DNA of 64,000 nt from Halocalculus aciditolerans (GCF_014647475.1 NZ_BMPG01000003.1:124001-188000); one strand, 5' to 3'; counted from the stretch's first letter, positions 43,581 to 51,935 are shown. Program-made: numbers and translations. Notes: generated by a model from the sequence alone, not told the origin.

Positions 43581-44807
43581 TCAGATGTCTCCGTTGATGA
43601 TGTCCGCGACGCGCTGTCGGTCGAAGAGCCGCTCGCTCTCGGGGAACTCCGGATAGGTGTCGCCGTCGTAGCCCGGCCACGCGCCGAAGACGTCGGGGTA
43701 GAGCTGTTTCGCCGTCATCTCCAGCTGGAAGAGGTGCATAATCGGGCCCTGGCGGGGGTTCCCGGACGCGTAGAGGCGGTCGTTCTGCACGGCGCTCAGC
43801 TGCGACCCCACGCTGTCGTCTCGGATAGCGTGCTTCGTCTCGGGAACGTCGTAGTACGACGAGATGCCGTGGTTCATGAGGATGACGTCCGGGTCGCGGT
43901 CGAGCATCGCCTCGTAATCGACGAGCTTCCCGCCGTACTCGCCCCGCTGGACGTCCGCGAAGACGTCCGCCGCGCCCATCGGGCGCGTGTGCGCGTAGAA
44001 GTACCCCTTGTGATTGAACGTCTGCACGTAGAACGAATCCTTCTTGAGTCGCGGGTACACCATCGCGGCGGTCGGCCGCTCCGCTTTCGACGGGAGGTTC
44101 GATTCGATGTGGTCCAGCAGGTCCGTTCGAAGCGCGTTCAGCTCGTCGAACCGCGCCTGCTCCTGGAAGACCTCGGCGTACTTCTCCGTCATCTCCCAGA
44201 GCGTGTAGTACTGGTAGGAGTCGCTGTAGGCCTCCGGCGGGTCGCGGTGCTTCCGGCTGTACATGTTCCCGAAGAAGGGACCGACGTTCTCCGCGACCTC
44301 GTCGATGTCGGGCTGGCTCCACCCGTCGAGCGTGTCGAGGTACGCGGGGTCGACGAAGTGGACGTCGCTGTCGAGCTCGTAGAGCGTCTCCTTCTTGTAG
44401 CTCCCCGCCCGCTTCAGGTCGTCCAGCCAGTCCGTCGAGACGCCCAGCGCTTGGTAGTAGTACTTCAGCGAGGGCGTGGACGTCGAGGGACGCGACGTCG
44501 ATTTCGCCGCGTCGCCGTGTCCGAGCGCGGCCGTGATGTCGAGGTAGTTCGTCGAGCCGGCCAGCACGTTCTGGGGCACCGCCTCGAACTCGACCGCTCC
44601 CGCCGGAGACATCGCCACCGAGTACGAGTCGCCCGCCGTCGTGCTCGTTTCGCTCGACTGCGTCGCCGTCGACGTCGCCGTCGTCTCGTCCGTCCCGCCG
44701 CCGCCCGAACAGCCGGAGAGCAGGCCGCCGGCGGCGAGCGCGCCCGCGTACGTCAGGTAGTCACGTCGGCTCGGTGCGTCACGTCTCGTCGTCTCGTCGT
44801 TCGTCAT
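43581..44807 (-). CDS. Iron/siderophore-type ABC substrate-binding lipoprotein 4
   Basis: 408 aa. Tat lipoprotein signal SRRDYLTYAGALAAGGLLSGC with a Thr/Ser linker. Family segments are DGWSQPDIDEVAENVGPFFG, YYTLWEMTEKYAEVFQEQARF, LFQLEMTAKQLYPDVFGAWPG and LFDRQRVADIINGDI. The N-terminal 17 codons are nearly the same as in copy 2 (MTNDETT-RDAP-RR), evidence of recent duplication. The insert ARFDELNALRTDLLDHIES is a helix that probably bridges the lobes. It starts two bases from the preceding stop in the operon. Confidence 0.88.
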   Translation of the reverse strand: MTNDETTRRDAPSRRDYLTYAGALAAGGLLSGCSGGGGTDETTATSTATQSSETSTTAGDSYSVAMSPAGAVEFEAVPQNVLAGSTNYLDITAALGHGDAAKSTSRPSTSTPSLKYYYQALGVSTDWLDDLKRAGSYKKETLYELDSDVHFVDPAYLDTLDGWSQPDIDEVAENVGPFFGNMYSRKHRDPPEAYSDSYQYYTLWEMTEKYAEVFQEQARFDELNALRTDLLDHIESNLPSKAERPTAAMVYPRLKKDSFYVQTFNHKGYFYAHTRPMGAADVFADVQRGEYGGKLVDYEAMLDRDPDVILMNHGISSYYDVPETKHAIRDDSVGSQLSAVQNDRLYASGNPRQGPIMHLFQLEMTAKQLYPDVFGAWPGYDGDTYPEFPESERLFDRQRVADIINGDI

Positions 44808-44809
44808 CG

Positions 44810-46021
44810 TCAGAAGTCTCCGTTGATGATGTCCGCGACTCGCTGGTGGTCGAACAGCTGTTCGTCTTCGGCGAACTCCGGATAGGAGTCGCCGTTCTCG
44901 TAGGTGGGCCACGCGCCGAACTGCTCGGGATAGAGCTGCTTGGCCGTCATCTCGAGCTGGAAGAGGTTCATTAACGGTCCCTGCCAGCGCGTCCCCTGCA
45001 CGTACACCCGGTCGTTCTGCACGGCGGCCAACTCGCTTCCCACGGGGTCGTCTCGCAGATTCTGCTCCATCTGTTCGAAATCGACCTCTTCCGTGACCGT
45101 CCAGAGTGCGAGAATCGCGTCCGGGTCGGCGTCCAGCAGCGCCTCCATGTCGATTCGCTTGAACGGACCCTCTAACCCCGCATCGCCGAATACGTCGATC
45201 GCGCCGAGCGGCCGGGTGTGGGAGTTCCAGTAGCCGGGAGCGTTCAGTCGGAGTCGGTAGATGTCGGCCAGGTCCTCCCTGAGGGAGAGGTACGCGACGG
45301 TCGGCCGTTCCGACTCCGGTGGCAGCCCCTCTTCGACGGTCCCGAGCAGGTCGTCGTGGACGGACGCGAGCGCTTCGTACCGTTCTCGCTCCCCGTACAG
45401 CGTCGCGACGCGTTCGAACAACTCCCACAGCGAGTAGTACTCGTACCCGTCGGCCCACTCCTCCGGCGGCGTGGCGTGGTAGTTGCTGTAGTAGTTGCCG
45501 AGCCACGGCCCGACGTTGTTCGACACTTCGTCGATGTCGCTTCGGTTCCAATTGTCCTCCGTGGTTACCCACGCGGGGTCGACGAGGTGGAGATCGCTGT
45601 CGAGTTCGTACAGCTGCTCCTTCGCGAAGCCGTACTCCCCCGCCTTGTCCGCCCACTCGATCTCGAAGTCGTCGAACCCGGCGGTGAAGTACTCGAGACC
45701 CGCGACGGTCCCGTCCCACCAGAGGTAGTTGATGGTCTCACCCTGACCGAGCGCACTGGCCATGTCCGGGAACCACGGGAAGTGGGTGAACACGTTCGTC
45801 GGGGGCTCTTCCAGCGAGACCGTGCCGACGGGCGATAGCTCGACCGTGTAATTCGATGCCGTCGTCGAGGTCGTCTCGCTCTCTTGCCCGGTCGCCTGGG
45901 CCGTCTCCGCCGTCTGCGTCGAGTCACCGGTCGATCGGCTGGAACATCCTGCGAACAGTCCCCCACCGATGACCGCGCCGCCGTACTTCACGTACTCTCG
46001 CCGAGTGGTGTCGTCGCTCAT
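44810..46021 (-). CDS. Iron/siderophore-type ABC substrate-binding lipoprotein 5
   Basis: 403 aa. Tat lipoprotein signal TRREYVKYGGAVIGGGLFAGC. The mature part has EPPTNVFTHFPWFPDMASALG, a Trp-rich ligand-facing segment (INYLWWDGTVAGLEYF), YYSLWELFERVATLYGERERY, LFQLEMTAKQLYPEQFGAWP and LFDHQRVADIINGDF. The aromatic-rich pocket segment is unique among the copies and may mean a different siderophore. Its ATG overlaps the stop of copy 6 (ATGA at 46018). Confidence 0.88.
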   Translation of the reverse strand: MSDDTTRREYVKYGGAVIGGGLFAGCSSRSTGDSTQTAETAQATGQESETTSTTASNYTVELSPVGTVSLEEPPTNVFTHFPWFPDMASALGQGETINYLWWDGTVAGLEYFTAGFDDFEIEWADKAGEYGFAKEQLYELDSDLHLVDPAWVTTEDNWNRSDIDEVSNNVGPWLGNYYSNYHATPPEEWADGYEYYSLWELFERVATLYGERERYEALASVHDDLLGTVEEGLPPESERPTVAYLSLREDLADIYRLRLNAPGYWNSHTRPLGAIDVFGDAGLEGPFKRIDMEALLDADPDAILALWTVTEEVDFEQMEQNLRDDPVGSELAAVQNDRVYVQGTRWQGPLMNLFQLEMTAKQLYPEQFGAWPTYENGDSYPEFAEDEQLFDHQRVADIINGDF

Positions 46022-47217
46022 CGTTCGAAGTCTCCGGTGACGATGTCCGCCACCCGCTGTCGGTCGAAGAGCTGTTCGCCGTCGATCACGCTCCCGAACT
46101 CGCCGGGGTAGAGCTGCTGGGCGGCGCGTTCAGTGAGGAAGAGGTTCTGGAGCGGGCCCTGGAAGAGGTAGCCGCCGCGGTAGACGCGGCCGTTCTGGAC
46201 GGCGGTGAGCTCGCCGCCGACGGGGTGGTCGCGCATGTACGCGAGGACGGTGTCGCGGAACTCGGTGACGCTGTCGCGTTCGTGCCCGCGAATCAGGATG
46301 ACTTCGGGGTCGATCTCGAGGAGGGTCTCGTAGTCGAGTTCGCCGCGGTTCGTCGTGCTGAGGTTCTCGATGTCGGTGTCGGCGAGCGCGTCGCGCGCCC
46401 CGAGGTCACGCCACTGCTTCTTGCTCGTCCCGGCGTCGTCGAGCCGGTACGGCGAGAAGGTCTCGGGTTCGTCCGTCCCCTCGAAGGTGAGGAAGACGCG
46501 TGGCCGCTCGCTCTCGGGCGGGAGGCGCTCTCGAAGCCCGGACACGAACTCGTCGTGGTAGGCTTTGAAGGCCTCGTAGCGCTCGCGCTCCTGGAAGACG
46601 TCGGCGACTCTCTCGAAGGCCTCGTAGAGCGTGTAGTAGCGGTAGTCGTGCCACTCGTCGGAGCGCCGGAAGATGAGGTTGCCGACGAAGGGTGCGACGT
46701 TCTCCCGGATCTCCGTGACGTCCGCGTCGTCCCAGTCGAACCAGTTCACGAGCATGTTCGGGTCGTAGAGGTGGACGTCGTTGTCGAGTTCGTAGAACTC
46801 CTCTTTCGTTCGGACTTCCGGGTGGGATTCGATCCGTTCGCGGTCGACGCTCACGCCGGGGAGTTCGTCGTAGACGCCCGTGTAGTAGCGGCTCGCGCCG
46901 CCGACGCCCGTGAGGCCGTCGGCCTGTCCGAGCGCGACCGCCATGTCGGCGTAGCCGCCGTCGTAGGCGACCCAGCGCTCGGGGACGGCGTCGAACGTCA
47001 CCTCGCCTACCGGGGCCATCTCGACCGTGTACGAGGGGTTCGCCGCCCGCGTCGTCTCATCCGCCGATCGCTCTGTCGTCGTCGGCGTCTCTGACGACGA
47101 AGCGCCCGAACAGCCGGCGAGCAGGCCGCCGGCGGCGAGCGCGCCACCGTATCTCACGTACTCTCTGCGCGTCGGTACGCTATCTCTTCCGCGCTGTTTC
47201 GTGTCGTCCTCCGACAT
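46018..47217 (-). CDS. Iron/siderophore-type ABC substrate-binding lipoprotein 6 (first gene of operon)
   Basis: 399 aa. Tat lipoprotein signal TRREYVRYGGALAAGGLLAGC. It has AVPERWVAYDGGYADMAVALG, YYTLYEAFERVADVFQERERY and an altered end (LFLTERAAQQLYPGEFGS), where the usual LFQLEMTAKQLYP is only partly kept. With copy 1 it is among the more divergent paralogues. Its start lies three bases from operator site 3, with a TATA-like TAGTATTTTA further upstream on the minus strand. It therefore carries the promoter for genes 6-5-4-3-2. Confidence 0.88.
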   Translation of the reverse strand: MSEDDTKQRGRDSVPTRREYVRYGGALAAGGLLAGCSGASSSETPTTTERSADETTRAANPSYTVEMAPVGEVTFDAVPERWVAYDGGYADMAVALGQADGLTGVGGASRYYTGVYDELPGVSVDRERIESHPEVRTKEEFYELDNDVHLYDPNMLVNWFDWDDADVTEIRENVAPFVGNLIFRRSDEWHDYRYYTLYEAFERVADVFQERERYEAFKAYHDEFVSGLRERLPPESERPRVFLTFEGTDEPETFSPYRLDDAGTSKKQWRDLGARDALADTDIENLSTTNRGELDYETLLEIDPEVILIRGHERDSVTEFRDTVLAYMRDHPVGGELTAVQNGRVYRGGYLFQGPLQNLFLTERAAQQLYPGEFGSVIDGEQLFDRQRVADIVTGDFER

Positions 47218-47220
47218 ACG

Positions 47221-47238
47221 TTTTAGGCTCGCCTAAAA
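47221..47238. promoter_or_regulatory. Palindromic metal-regulator operator, site 3
   Basis: TTTTAGGCTCGCCTAAAA, a perfect 18-bp dyad between the TATA-like element and the start codon at 47217, where a bound repressor would block transcription of the five-gene binding-protein operon. Confidence 0.85.
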
Positions 47239-47255
47239 TACTATCAGTGCTTCGG

Positions 47256-47274
47256 TTTTTAGGCGGGCCAAAAA
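47256..47274. promoter_or_regulatory. Imperfect metal-regulator operator, site 4
   Basis: TTTTTAGGCGGGCCAAAAA. The left arm is intact; the right arm lacks the T of CCTAA. It lies 17 bases beyond site 3, upstream of the TATA-like element. Confidence 0.6.
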
Positions 47275-47314
47275 GACGCGAGTGGGGCGGTCGACCGGTC
47301 ACCCCGTCAGCCGG

Positions 47315-48490
47315 TTAGAGCGCGCCCATGTTCTGCTTCCGCCGCATGAGGTAGAGGAAGTAGGGGCCGCCGACGAGCCCGGTGACGATGCCCACCGGGA
47401 GCTGGACGGGGCTGAGCGCGAGGCGCGCGCCGACGTCGGCGGCGACCATGAGCGCCGGGCCGGCGAACACGCAGCCGACGACGAGCTTCTTGTAGTCGCT
47501 CCCGACGATGTTTCGGACCAGGTGGGGGACGATGAGGCCGACGAAGCCGACGATGCCGGCCGCCGCGATGCTCGCCGCCGCCGCGAGCACGGCGACGCCG
47601 GAGAGCGCGAACCGAATCTTCTCCACGTCCATCCCGAGCGATTTCGCCGTTTCCTCGCCGAGCAGGAGGACGTTCAACTGGCGGGCGCTCACGAGCGCGA
47701 GCCCGATGGCCAGCACGCTCCACGGGAGGATCATCCGCACCTGCTCCCAGTCAGTGCCCGTCAGCGACCCCGTCGTCCACGAAATCGCGGACTGGACCAC
47801 GCCGATATCGTCCGCGAAGAAGAACAACCCCGTCTGGAGCGAACTGAAGACCGTCCCGACGATGACGCCGGCGAGCACGAGCCGCACGGGGCTCGTGCCG
47901 TTCTTCCACGCGATGGCGTAGACGATGAGGAACGCGACGATTCCACCGACCGCCGCGATGACGGGCAGCAGGGACGAGATGCCGAGCACGAGCGTCCCGA
48001 AGACGAACGGCACGACGATGGTGATCCCGGAGAGGACGACGAGGGTCAGGAGAATCATCAGGCCCGCGCCCGAGGAGACGCCGAGGATGAACGGGCTCGC
48101 GAGCTCGTTCCGCGTGACGCCCTGGAAGATCGCGCCCGAGACGGCGAGGTTCATCCCGACGAAGACCGCGACGAACACCCGCGGCAGCCGGATGTTCCAG
48201 ACGATGAGGCTCTCCTGTGCCATCTCCGGCGTCGGCGCGCCGAGCAAGAACGCCTCCCACGCCTTCGCGCTCAATACGACGTTCGGGTCGAAGACCGCGC
48301 CCCACGCCCGGAAGAACGTCATCGTGTACGCGCCGAAACTCACCTGCACGAGGCCGCCGGCGACGACGACGAGCACGCTCGCGAGACAGAGCGCGAAGAG
48401 CGACCCGTCGAACCAGCCGAGCCAGCGCTCCCGCAGGGACCCCGAACCGGCGTCCGAACTCTGCGTCTCCGCCGGCGGTGTCTCACTCAT
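47315..48490 (-). CDS. FecCD-type ABC iron/siderophore permease
   Basis: 391 aa with about ten helices, as in BtuC/FhuB-type permeases. Conserved segments are RLPRVFVAVFVGMNLAVSGAIFQG, SPFILGVSSGAG, the coupling-helix region ETAKSLGMDVEKIRF and the C-terminal GFVGLIVPHLVRNIVGSDY. It moves the ligand delivered by a binding protein, powered by a separate ATPase, which is not in this window. Its ATG overlaps the stop of a 26-codon frame, which in turn overlaps the stop of binding protein 7, forming one coupled operon. Confidence 0.92.
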   Translation of the reverse strand: MSETPPAETQSSDAGSGSLRERWLGWFDGSLFALCLASVLVVVAGGLVQVSFGAYTMTFFRAWGAVFDPNVVLSAKAWEAFLLGAPTPEMAQESLIVWNIRLPRVFVAVFVGMNLAVSGAIFQGVTRNELASPFILGVSSGAGLMILLTLVVLSGITIVVPFVFGTLVLGISSLLPVIAAVGGIVAFLIVYAIAWKNGTSPVRLVLAGVIVGTVFSSLQTGLFFFADDIGVVQSAISWTTGSLTGTDWEQVRMILPWSVLAIGLALVSARQLNVLLLGEETAKSLGMDVEKIRFALSGVAVLAAAASIAAAGIVGFVGLIVPHLVRNIVGSDYKKLVVGCVFAGPALMVAADVGARLALSPVQLPVGIVTGLVGGPYFLYLMRRKQNMGAL

Positions 48491-48570
48491 CAGTCGGCCC
48501 CCTCGGCGCGCGCCGCCTCGCTCTCACACTTGATGGAGACAAATTCGTCGCCGGAAGCTGTAGCGCTCAT
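48490..48570 (-). CDS. 26-residue coupled small ORF between binding protein 7 and permease
   Basis: MSATASGDEFVSIKCESEAA then RAEGAD. Its ATG (48570) overlaps the TGA of binding protein 7 and its own TGA overlaps the ATG of the permease, giving ATGA junctions at both ends. That double coupling is hard to explain for random DNA. It may be a real microprotein, or a spacer whose translation feeds ribosomes to the permease start, or the remnant of a deleted gene. No family is recognised. Confidence 0.45.
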   Translation of the reverse strand: MSATASGDEFVSIKCESEAARAEGAD

Positions 48571-49787
48571 GCCTCGAACTCCCCGTTGATGATGTCCGCG
48601 ACGCGCTGGCGGTCGAAGAACTGCTCGCTCTCGGGAAGCTCCGGATACGGTCCCTCGGCGTACTCCGGCCACTCGCCGAACGTGTCGGGGTAGAGCTGCT
48701 TCGCCGTCATCTCCAGCTGGAAGAGGTTGAGAACGGGGCCCTGGTAGCGGCCGCCCTGCGGGTAGATGCGGCCGTTCTCGACGGCGGGAATCGTCGAGCC
48801 GACGGGGTCGTCTTCGAGCGACGACCGAATCTCCGATATGTCGGTGCTCGGGTGGAGACCGCCGAAGACGAGGATGACGTCCGGGTTCGCCTCCGCGAGC
48901 GCCTCCATGTCGACTCGCGCGCCGGACTCCACGTCGTCGCCGAACGCGTCCACCGGCTGGAACGGCCGCACGTGCGCGGTCAGGTAGCCGGGCGTGTCCA
49001 CGTTGTAGACGTAGGGCGCGCTCGGGTCGCTGAACCCGCCCATGACGATGCCCGGGCGAGCGTCCGACGCGGGGAGGTCGGCCTCGACGGTCGCCATGAC
49101 GTCGTCGTGAATCTCGGCCAGCGCCTCGTACTTCGCCTCCTCTCTGAACACCTGGGAGACCTTCTCGAACTGCTCCCAGAGCGTGTAGTACTCGTAGCGG
49201 TCCGCGTACGCCTCGGGCGGCGATTTGTGCGCGTTACTGAACGTGTTCCCGAACCACGGCGCGACGTTCTCCCGTATCTCCTCGATGTCGCCCATCCCCC
49301 ACTCGTCGAGCGCGAGGACGCTCGCCGGGTCCGCGAGGTGGACGTCGCTGTCGAGTTCGTAGAGCTTCTCCTTCGAGACGTTCCACGAGGAGTACCGCCC
49401 GGTCCAGTCGAGCTCGACGCCGGGGAGCCGCGGCGTGAACTGGTTCCAGAGCGCGTCGTAGTAGTCCGGGGCGTGCAGCGCGTTCACGTCGCTCCCGCGG
49501 CCGAGCGCGAACGCCATCCCCGCGAGGTGCGTGAGCCGCGTGAAAATCGTCTCCGGAACGCCCTCGAACTCGACCTCGCCCATCGGTGCCATCGTCACCG
49601 TGTACGAACTCTCGGCGGGCGTCGGCGTCGACTCACTCGCGGTCGTCGTGGTCGTCGTCGATTCAGCCGTCGGGTCCGCGCTCTGACCGCCCGAACAGCC
49701 CGCGAGGAGCGCGCCGCCGAGGATGCTTCCGCCGTACTTGACGTAGTCTCTACGCGTCGTCATGTCGCGACCGGCGTCGTCTACCAT
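48567..49787 (-). CDS. Iron/siderophore-type ABC substrate-binding lipoprotein 7
   Basis: 406 aa from the ATG at 49787 (MVDDAGRDMTTRRDYVKYGG), four bases from operator site 5; the inner ATG at 49763 would also keep the Tat motif. Lipobox LLAGC with a Ser/Thr linker. Family segments are GVPETIFTRLTHLAGMAFALG, DEWGMGDIEEIRENVAPWFG, YYTLWEQFEKVSQVFREEAKY, LFQLEMTAKQLYPDTFGEWP and FFDRQRVADIINGEF. It is the only copy transcribed together with the permease, so it is probably the cognate core binding protein. Confidence 0.88.
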   Translation of the reverse strand: MVDDAGRDMTTRRDYVKYGGSILGGALLAGCSGGQSADPTAESTTTTTTASESTPTPAESSYTVTMAPMGEVEFEGVPETIFTRLTHLAGMAFALGRGSDVNALHAPDYYDALWNQFTPRLPGVELDWTGRYSSWNVSKEKLYELDSDVHLADPASVLALDEWGMGDIEEIRENVAPWFGNTFSNAHKSPPEAYADRYEYYTLWEQFEKVSQVFREEAKYEALAEIHDDVMATVEADLPASDARPGIVMGGFSDPSAPYVYNVDTPGYLTAHVRPFQPVDAFGDDVESGARVDMEALAEANPDVILVFGGLHPSTDISEIRSSLEDDPVGSTIPAVENGRIYPQGGRYQGPVLNLFQLEMTAKQLYPDTFGEWPEYAEGPYPELPESEQFFDRQRVADIINGEFEA

Positions 49788-49791
49788 GGGT

Positions 49792-49805
49792 TTAGGCTCG
49801 CCTAA
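49792..49805. promoter_or_regulatory. Palindromic metal-regulator operator, site 5
   Basis: TTAGGCTCGCCTAA, identical in its core to sites 2 and 3, immediately upstream of the start of binding protein 7. Confidence 0.8.
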
Positions 49806-49826
49806 TCGAACAAAACCCTTCCGGAT

Positions 49827-49842
49827 TTTAGGCCACCCTAAA
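49827..49842. promoter_or_regulatory. Palindromic metal-regulator operator, site 6
   Basis: TTTAGGCCACCCTAAA. A dyad with CCAC spacer, 21 bases beyond site 5. It overlaps the last codon and stop (49838-49840) of the HEAT-repeat gene, so repressor binding here also touches that gene's 3' end. Confidence 0.7.
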
Positions 49843-50833
49843 CGGGGCCGTTCGGCGCGCCGCAGCGCGGACACACCGGCGGCCCGCGCTCCGGGAGCGC
49901 CAGCCCGCAGTGCTGACACGCGTGCTCGTCGTCCGGCGCGGTCATCGCTTCCACGGCCGCCGCCGTCGTCTCCCGAACCCCCGCCACCGTCCCGACGCCC
50001 CCCGCTTCGCCTGCGCCGCCAGCGTCCGCATTCAGCGCGAACGCCGCGCGCTCGGCGAGGAATTCTCCGTCGGCGTCTCCGAGCGCCTTCAACCGCTCGC
50101 GCGGCACGGACTCGCCCGCGTCACGCGCGAGCACCCCGAGCGCCTCGGCCGCCCGCCCCCGGACGTGCGCGCGCTCGTCGTCCAACCGCTCGACGAGGGC
50201 TCCCCGCGCGTCCGCGAGCGCGTCGGGCGACGCGCAGCCGACGACGACGAACGCCGAACAGAGGTGGTAGCGGACGCGGTCCGCGCCGTCGTCGAGGTGC
50301 GCCGCGAGCGACGACACCCGGTGGCGGAGTCGCTCCGGGTCTCCGAGCGCCACGTGCTCCAGCGCCTTCGCCAACTGCTCGCGGACCTCGCGCTCGTCGA
50401 ACTCGAGGCCGACGCGGAAATCCGCCAGCACGCCCGGCGATACCGCCTCCGGCGCGGCGAGCGCGACGTACCCCAGCGCCTCCGCCGCGCGAGCGCGCAC
50501 GTAGTAGAACTCGCCCTCGTCCGCGAGTCGCGCCGCCAGCGCCGGCACCGCGTCCTCGACCGCCTCCGGGTCGGCCTCGGCGACGGCGACGAGCGTCTTC
50601 GCCGTCGTCAACCGCACGGACCGCTCGTCGTCCGTCAGGAACGCCGTCAGCGCGTCGACGAGCGGCGCGACCGCGCCCGCGTCGTCCTCGGCGGCCCGCG
50701 AGAGCGCCTGCACGGCGTCCCGCCGCGCCTCGACGTCCGCAGACTCGTACGCCGACAGCCCCGCGACCGCCTCGGCCGTCGCCCCCTCCGCCACCCGGTC
50801 GAGCACGCGCGAGATCGACGGCGCATCGGACAT
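49838..50833 (-). CDS. HEAT-repeat protein with C-terminal zinc ribbon
   Basis: 331 aa from the ATG at 50833. It has six or more alpha-helical HEAT/armadillo-like repeats of about 35-45 residues (for example RSVRLTTAKTLVAVAEADPE, YYVRARAAEALGYVALAAPE, AHVRGRAAEALGVLARDAGE). A low-complexity Ala/Gly stretch follows, then a zinc ribbon with CQHCG and CPRCG. The protein is probably a scaffold for protein or nucleic-acid partners. It shares the strand of the iron locus but ends inside operator site 6, so it is not part of that operon. Confidence 0.85.
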   Translation of the reverse strand: MSDAPSISRVLDRVAEGATAEAVAGLSAYESADVEARRDAVQALSRAAEDDAGAVAPLVDALTAFLTDDERSVRLTTAKTLVAVAEADPEAVEDAVPALAARLADEGEFYYVRARAAEALGYVALAAPEAVSPGVLADFRVGLEFDEREVREQLAKALEHVALGDPERLRHRVSSLAAHLDDGADRVRYHLCSAFVVVGCASPDALADARGALVERLDDERAHVRGRAAEALGVLARDAGESVPRERLKALGDADGEFLAERAAFALNADAGGAGEAGGVGTVAGVRETTAAAVEAMTAPDDEHACQHCGLALPERGPPVCPRCGAPNGPV

Positions 50834-51173
50834 CGTTTCGACCCGAGGTTTCCCCTCCGACGCCAATACCTTCACGGTCCCGGCACCCCGGCCACCACGC
50901 CCCCGTCCCCTCGGCGCGTCTCGTCTCGCTCCGTTCCGCTTCGCCTCGCCTCGTTCTCGCCTTGTCGCCCCGCGTCGCCCTGCTGCGCATCGTTCGCCCT
51001 CTCCGCCTCGATACGCTCTGGGTATTCGTTCGATACTCCTATGTGGCGGCTCGAGGAACCCCCGTCATGGGTTCTCTCCCGCGACGCGCACGTCTCGTGG
51101 ACCGCCCGGCGCATCGACTTCGACGCCGACTCGAACTCGGAATCCGAACCGCGCCGACGCGATCTGATTCCCG
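50834..51173. other. Intergenic between HEAT gene and queC
   Basis: 340 bp, strongly pyrimidine-rich on the given strand, with repeated TCGCCTCG/TCGTCTCGCTCCG runs at about 50915-50965. A frame from ATG 51041 (MWRLEEPPSWVLSRD...) is open but overlaps the queC start in another frame and has no family resemblance. No clear RNA element was recognised. Confidence 0.45.
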
Positions 51174-51935
51174 ATGACTTCGACCGACGCGCTCGACGCG
51201 ACCGAACGCTCCGCTGCATCGACCGCTGACTCGTCCGACGGCCCCGCGAAGCGCGCCGTCGTCCTCGCCTCCGGCGGGATGGACTCCGCGACGGCCGCCG
51301 CCGTCGCCCGAGAACGAGGGTACGAGCTCTACCTGCTCCACACGAGCTACGGCCAGCGCACCGAGGACAAGGAGTACGAGTGTGCGAAGGCACAGGCCGA
51401 CTACTTCGACGCCGCGGACTTCCTCCACCTCACCACCGACCACCTCTCGAAGATCGGTGGCTCCTCGCTCACCGACGACGAGATGGCCGTCGAGGACGCC
51501 GACCTCGACGCCGACGACGTTCCGACCTCGTACGTGCCGTTCCGGAACGCGAACCTCCTCGCGATGGCGACCTCCTACGCCGAAGCCAACGACTGCGACG
51601 CCGTCTTCACGGGCGCGCACTCCGAGGACTTCTCCGGCTATCCCGACTGCCGCCCCGAATTCTTCGACGCCTTCCAGACCGTCGTCGACGTCGGCACCAA
51701 GGACGACACCGACATCAGCATCGAAGCCCCCTTCGTCGACTGGTCCAAGACCGACATCGCCCAGAAAGGCACCGAACTCAACGTTCCCTACGAGCACACC
51801 TGGTCGTGCTACCGCGATGAAGAGCCTGCGTGTGGGACGTGTGACGCCTGTGCCTTCCGCCTCCAAGCCTTCCAGAACATCGGCGTCCGCGACCCAATCG
51901 ACTACGCCGAGCGCCCCAACTACACCGAAGAGTAA
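51174..51935 (+). CDS. queC: 7-cyano-7-deazaguanine synthase QueC (archaeosine pathway)
   Basis: 253 aa. The PP-loop SGGMDS (33-38) binds ATP. HTSYGQRTEDKEYECAKAQ, PFRNANLLAMATSYAEA and FTGAHSEDFSGYPDCRPEF are QueC hallmarks. The zinc ligands are in SCYRDEEPACGTCDAC near 217-232. It converts 7-carboxy-7-deazaguanine to preQ0, the precursor placed in tRNA position 15 and turned into archaeosine. The first 25 residues are a variable polar extension; a later start is possible. No other archaeosine gene is in the window. It is the last gene with the GC-rich composition of the left part. Confidence 0.95.
   Translation: MTSTDALDATERSAASTADSSDGPAKRAVVLASGGMDSATAAAVARERGYELYLLHTSYGQRTEDKEYECAKAQADYFDAADFLHLTTDHLSKIGGSSLTDDEMAVEDADLDADDVPTSYVPFRNANLLAMATSYAEANDCDAVFTGAHSEDFSGYPDCRPEFFDAFQTVVDVGTKDDTDISIEAPFVDWSKTDIAQKGTELNVPYEHTWSCYRDEEPACGTCDACAFRLQAFQNIGVRDPIDYAERPNYTEE

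Noticed and set aside
41132-47217. Regularly spaced similar segments, considered as long direct repeats or a CRISPR-like array
   Set aside because: The similarity is at the protein level among five tandem paralogous genes; there are no short identical repeats with unique spacers.
51041-51229. Open frame MWRLEEPPSWVLSRD... upstream of and overlapping queC
   Set aside because: No family resemblance, Arg-rich end, and it overlaps the well-supported queC start in a different frame.
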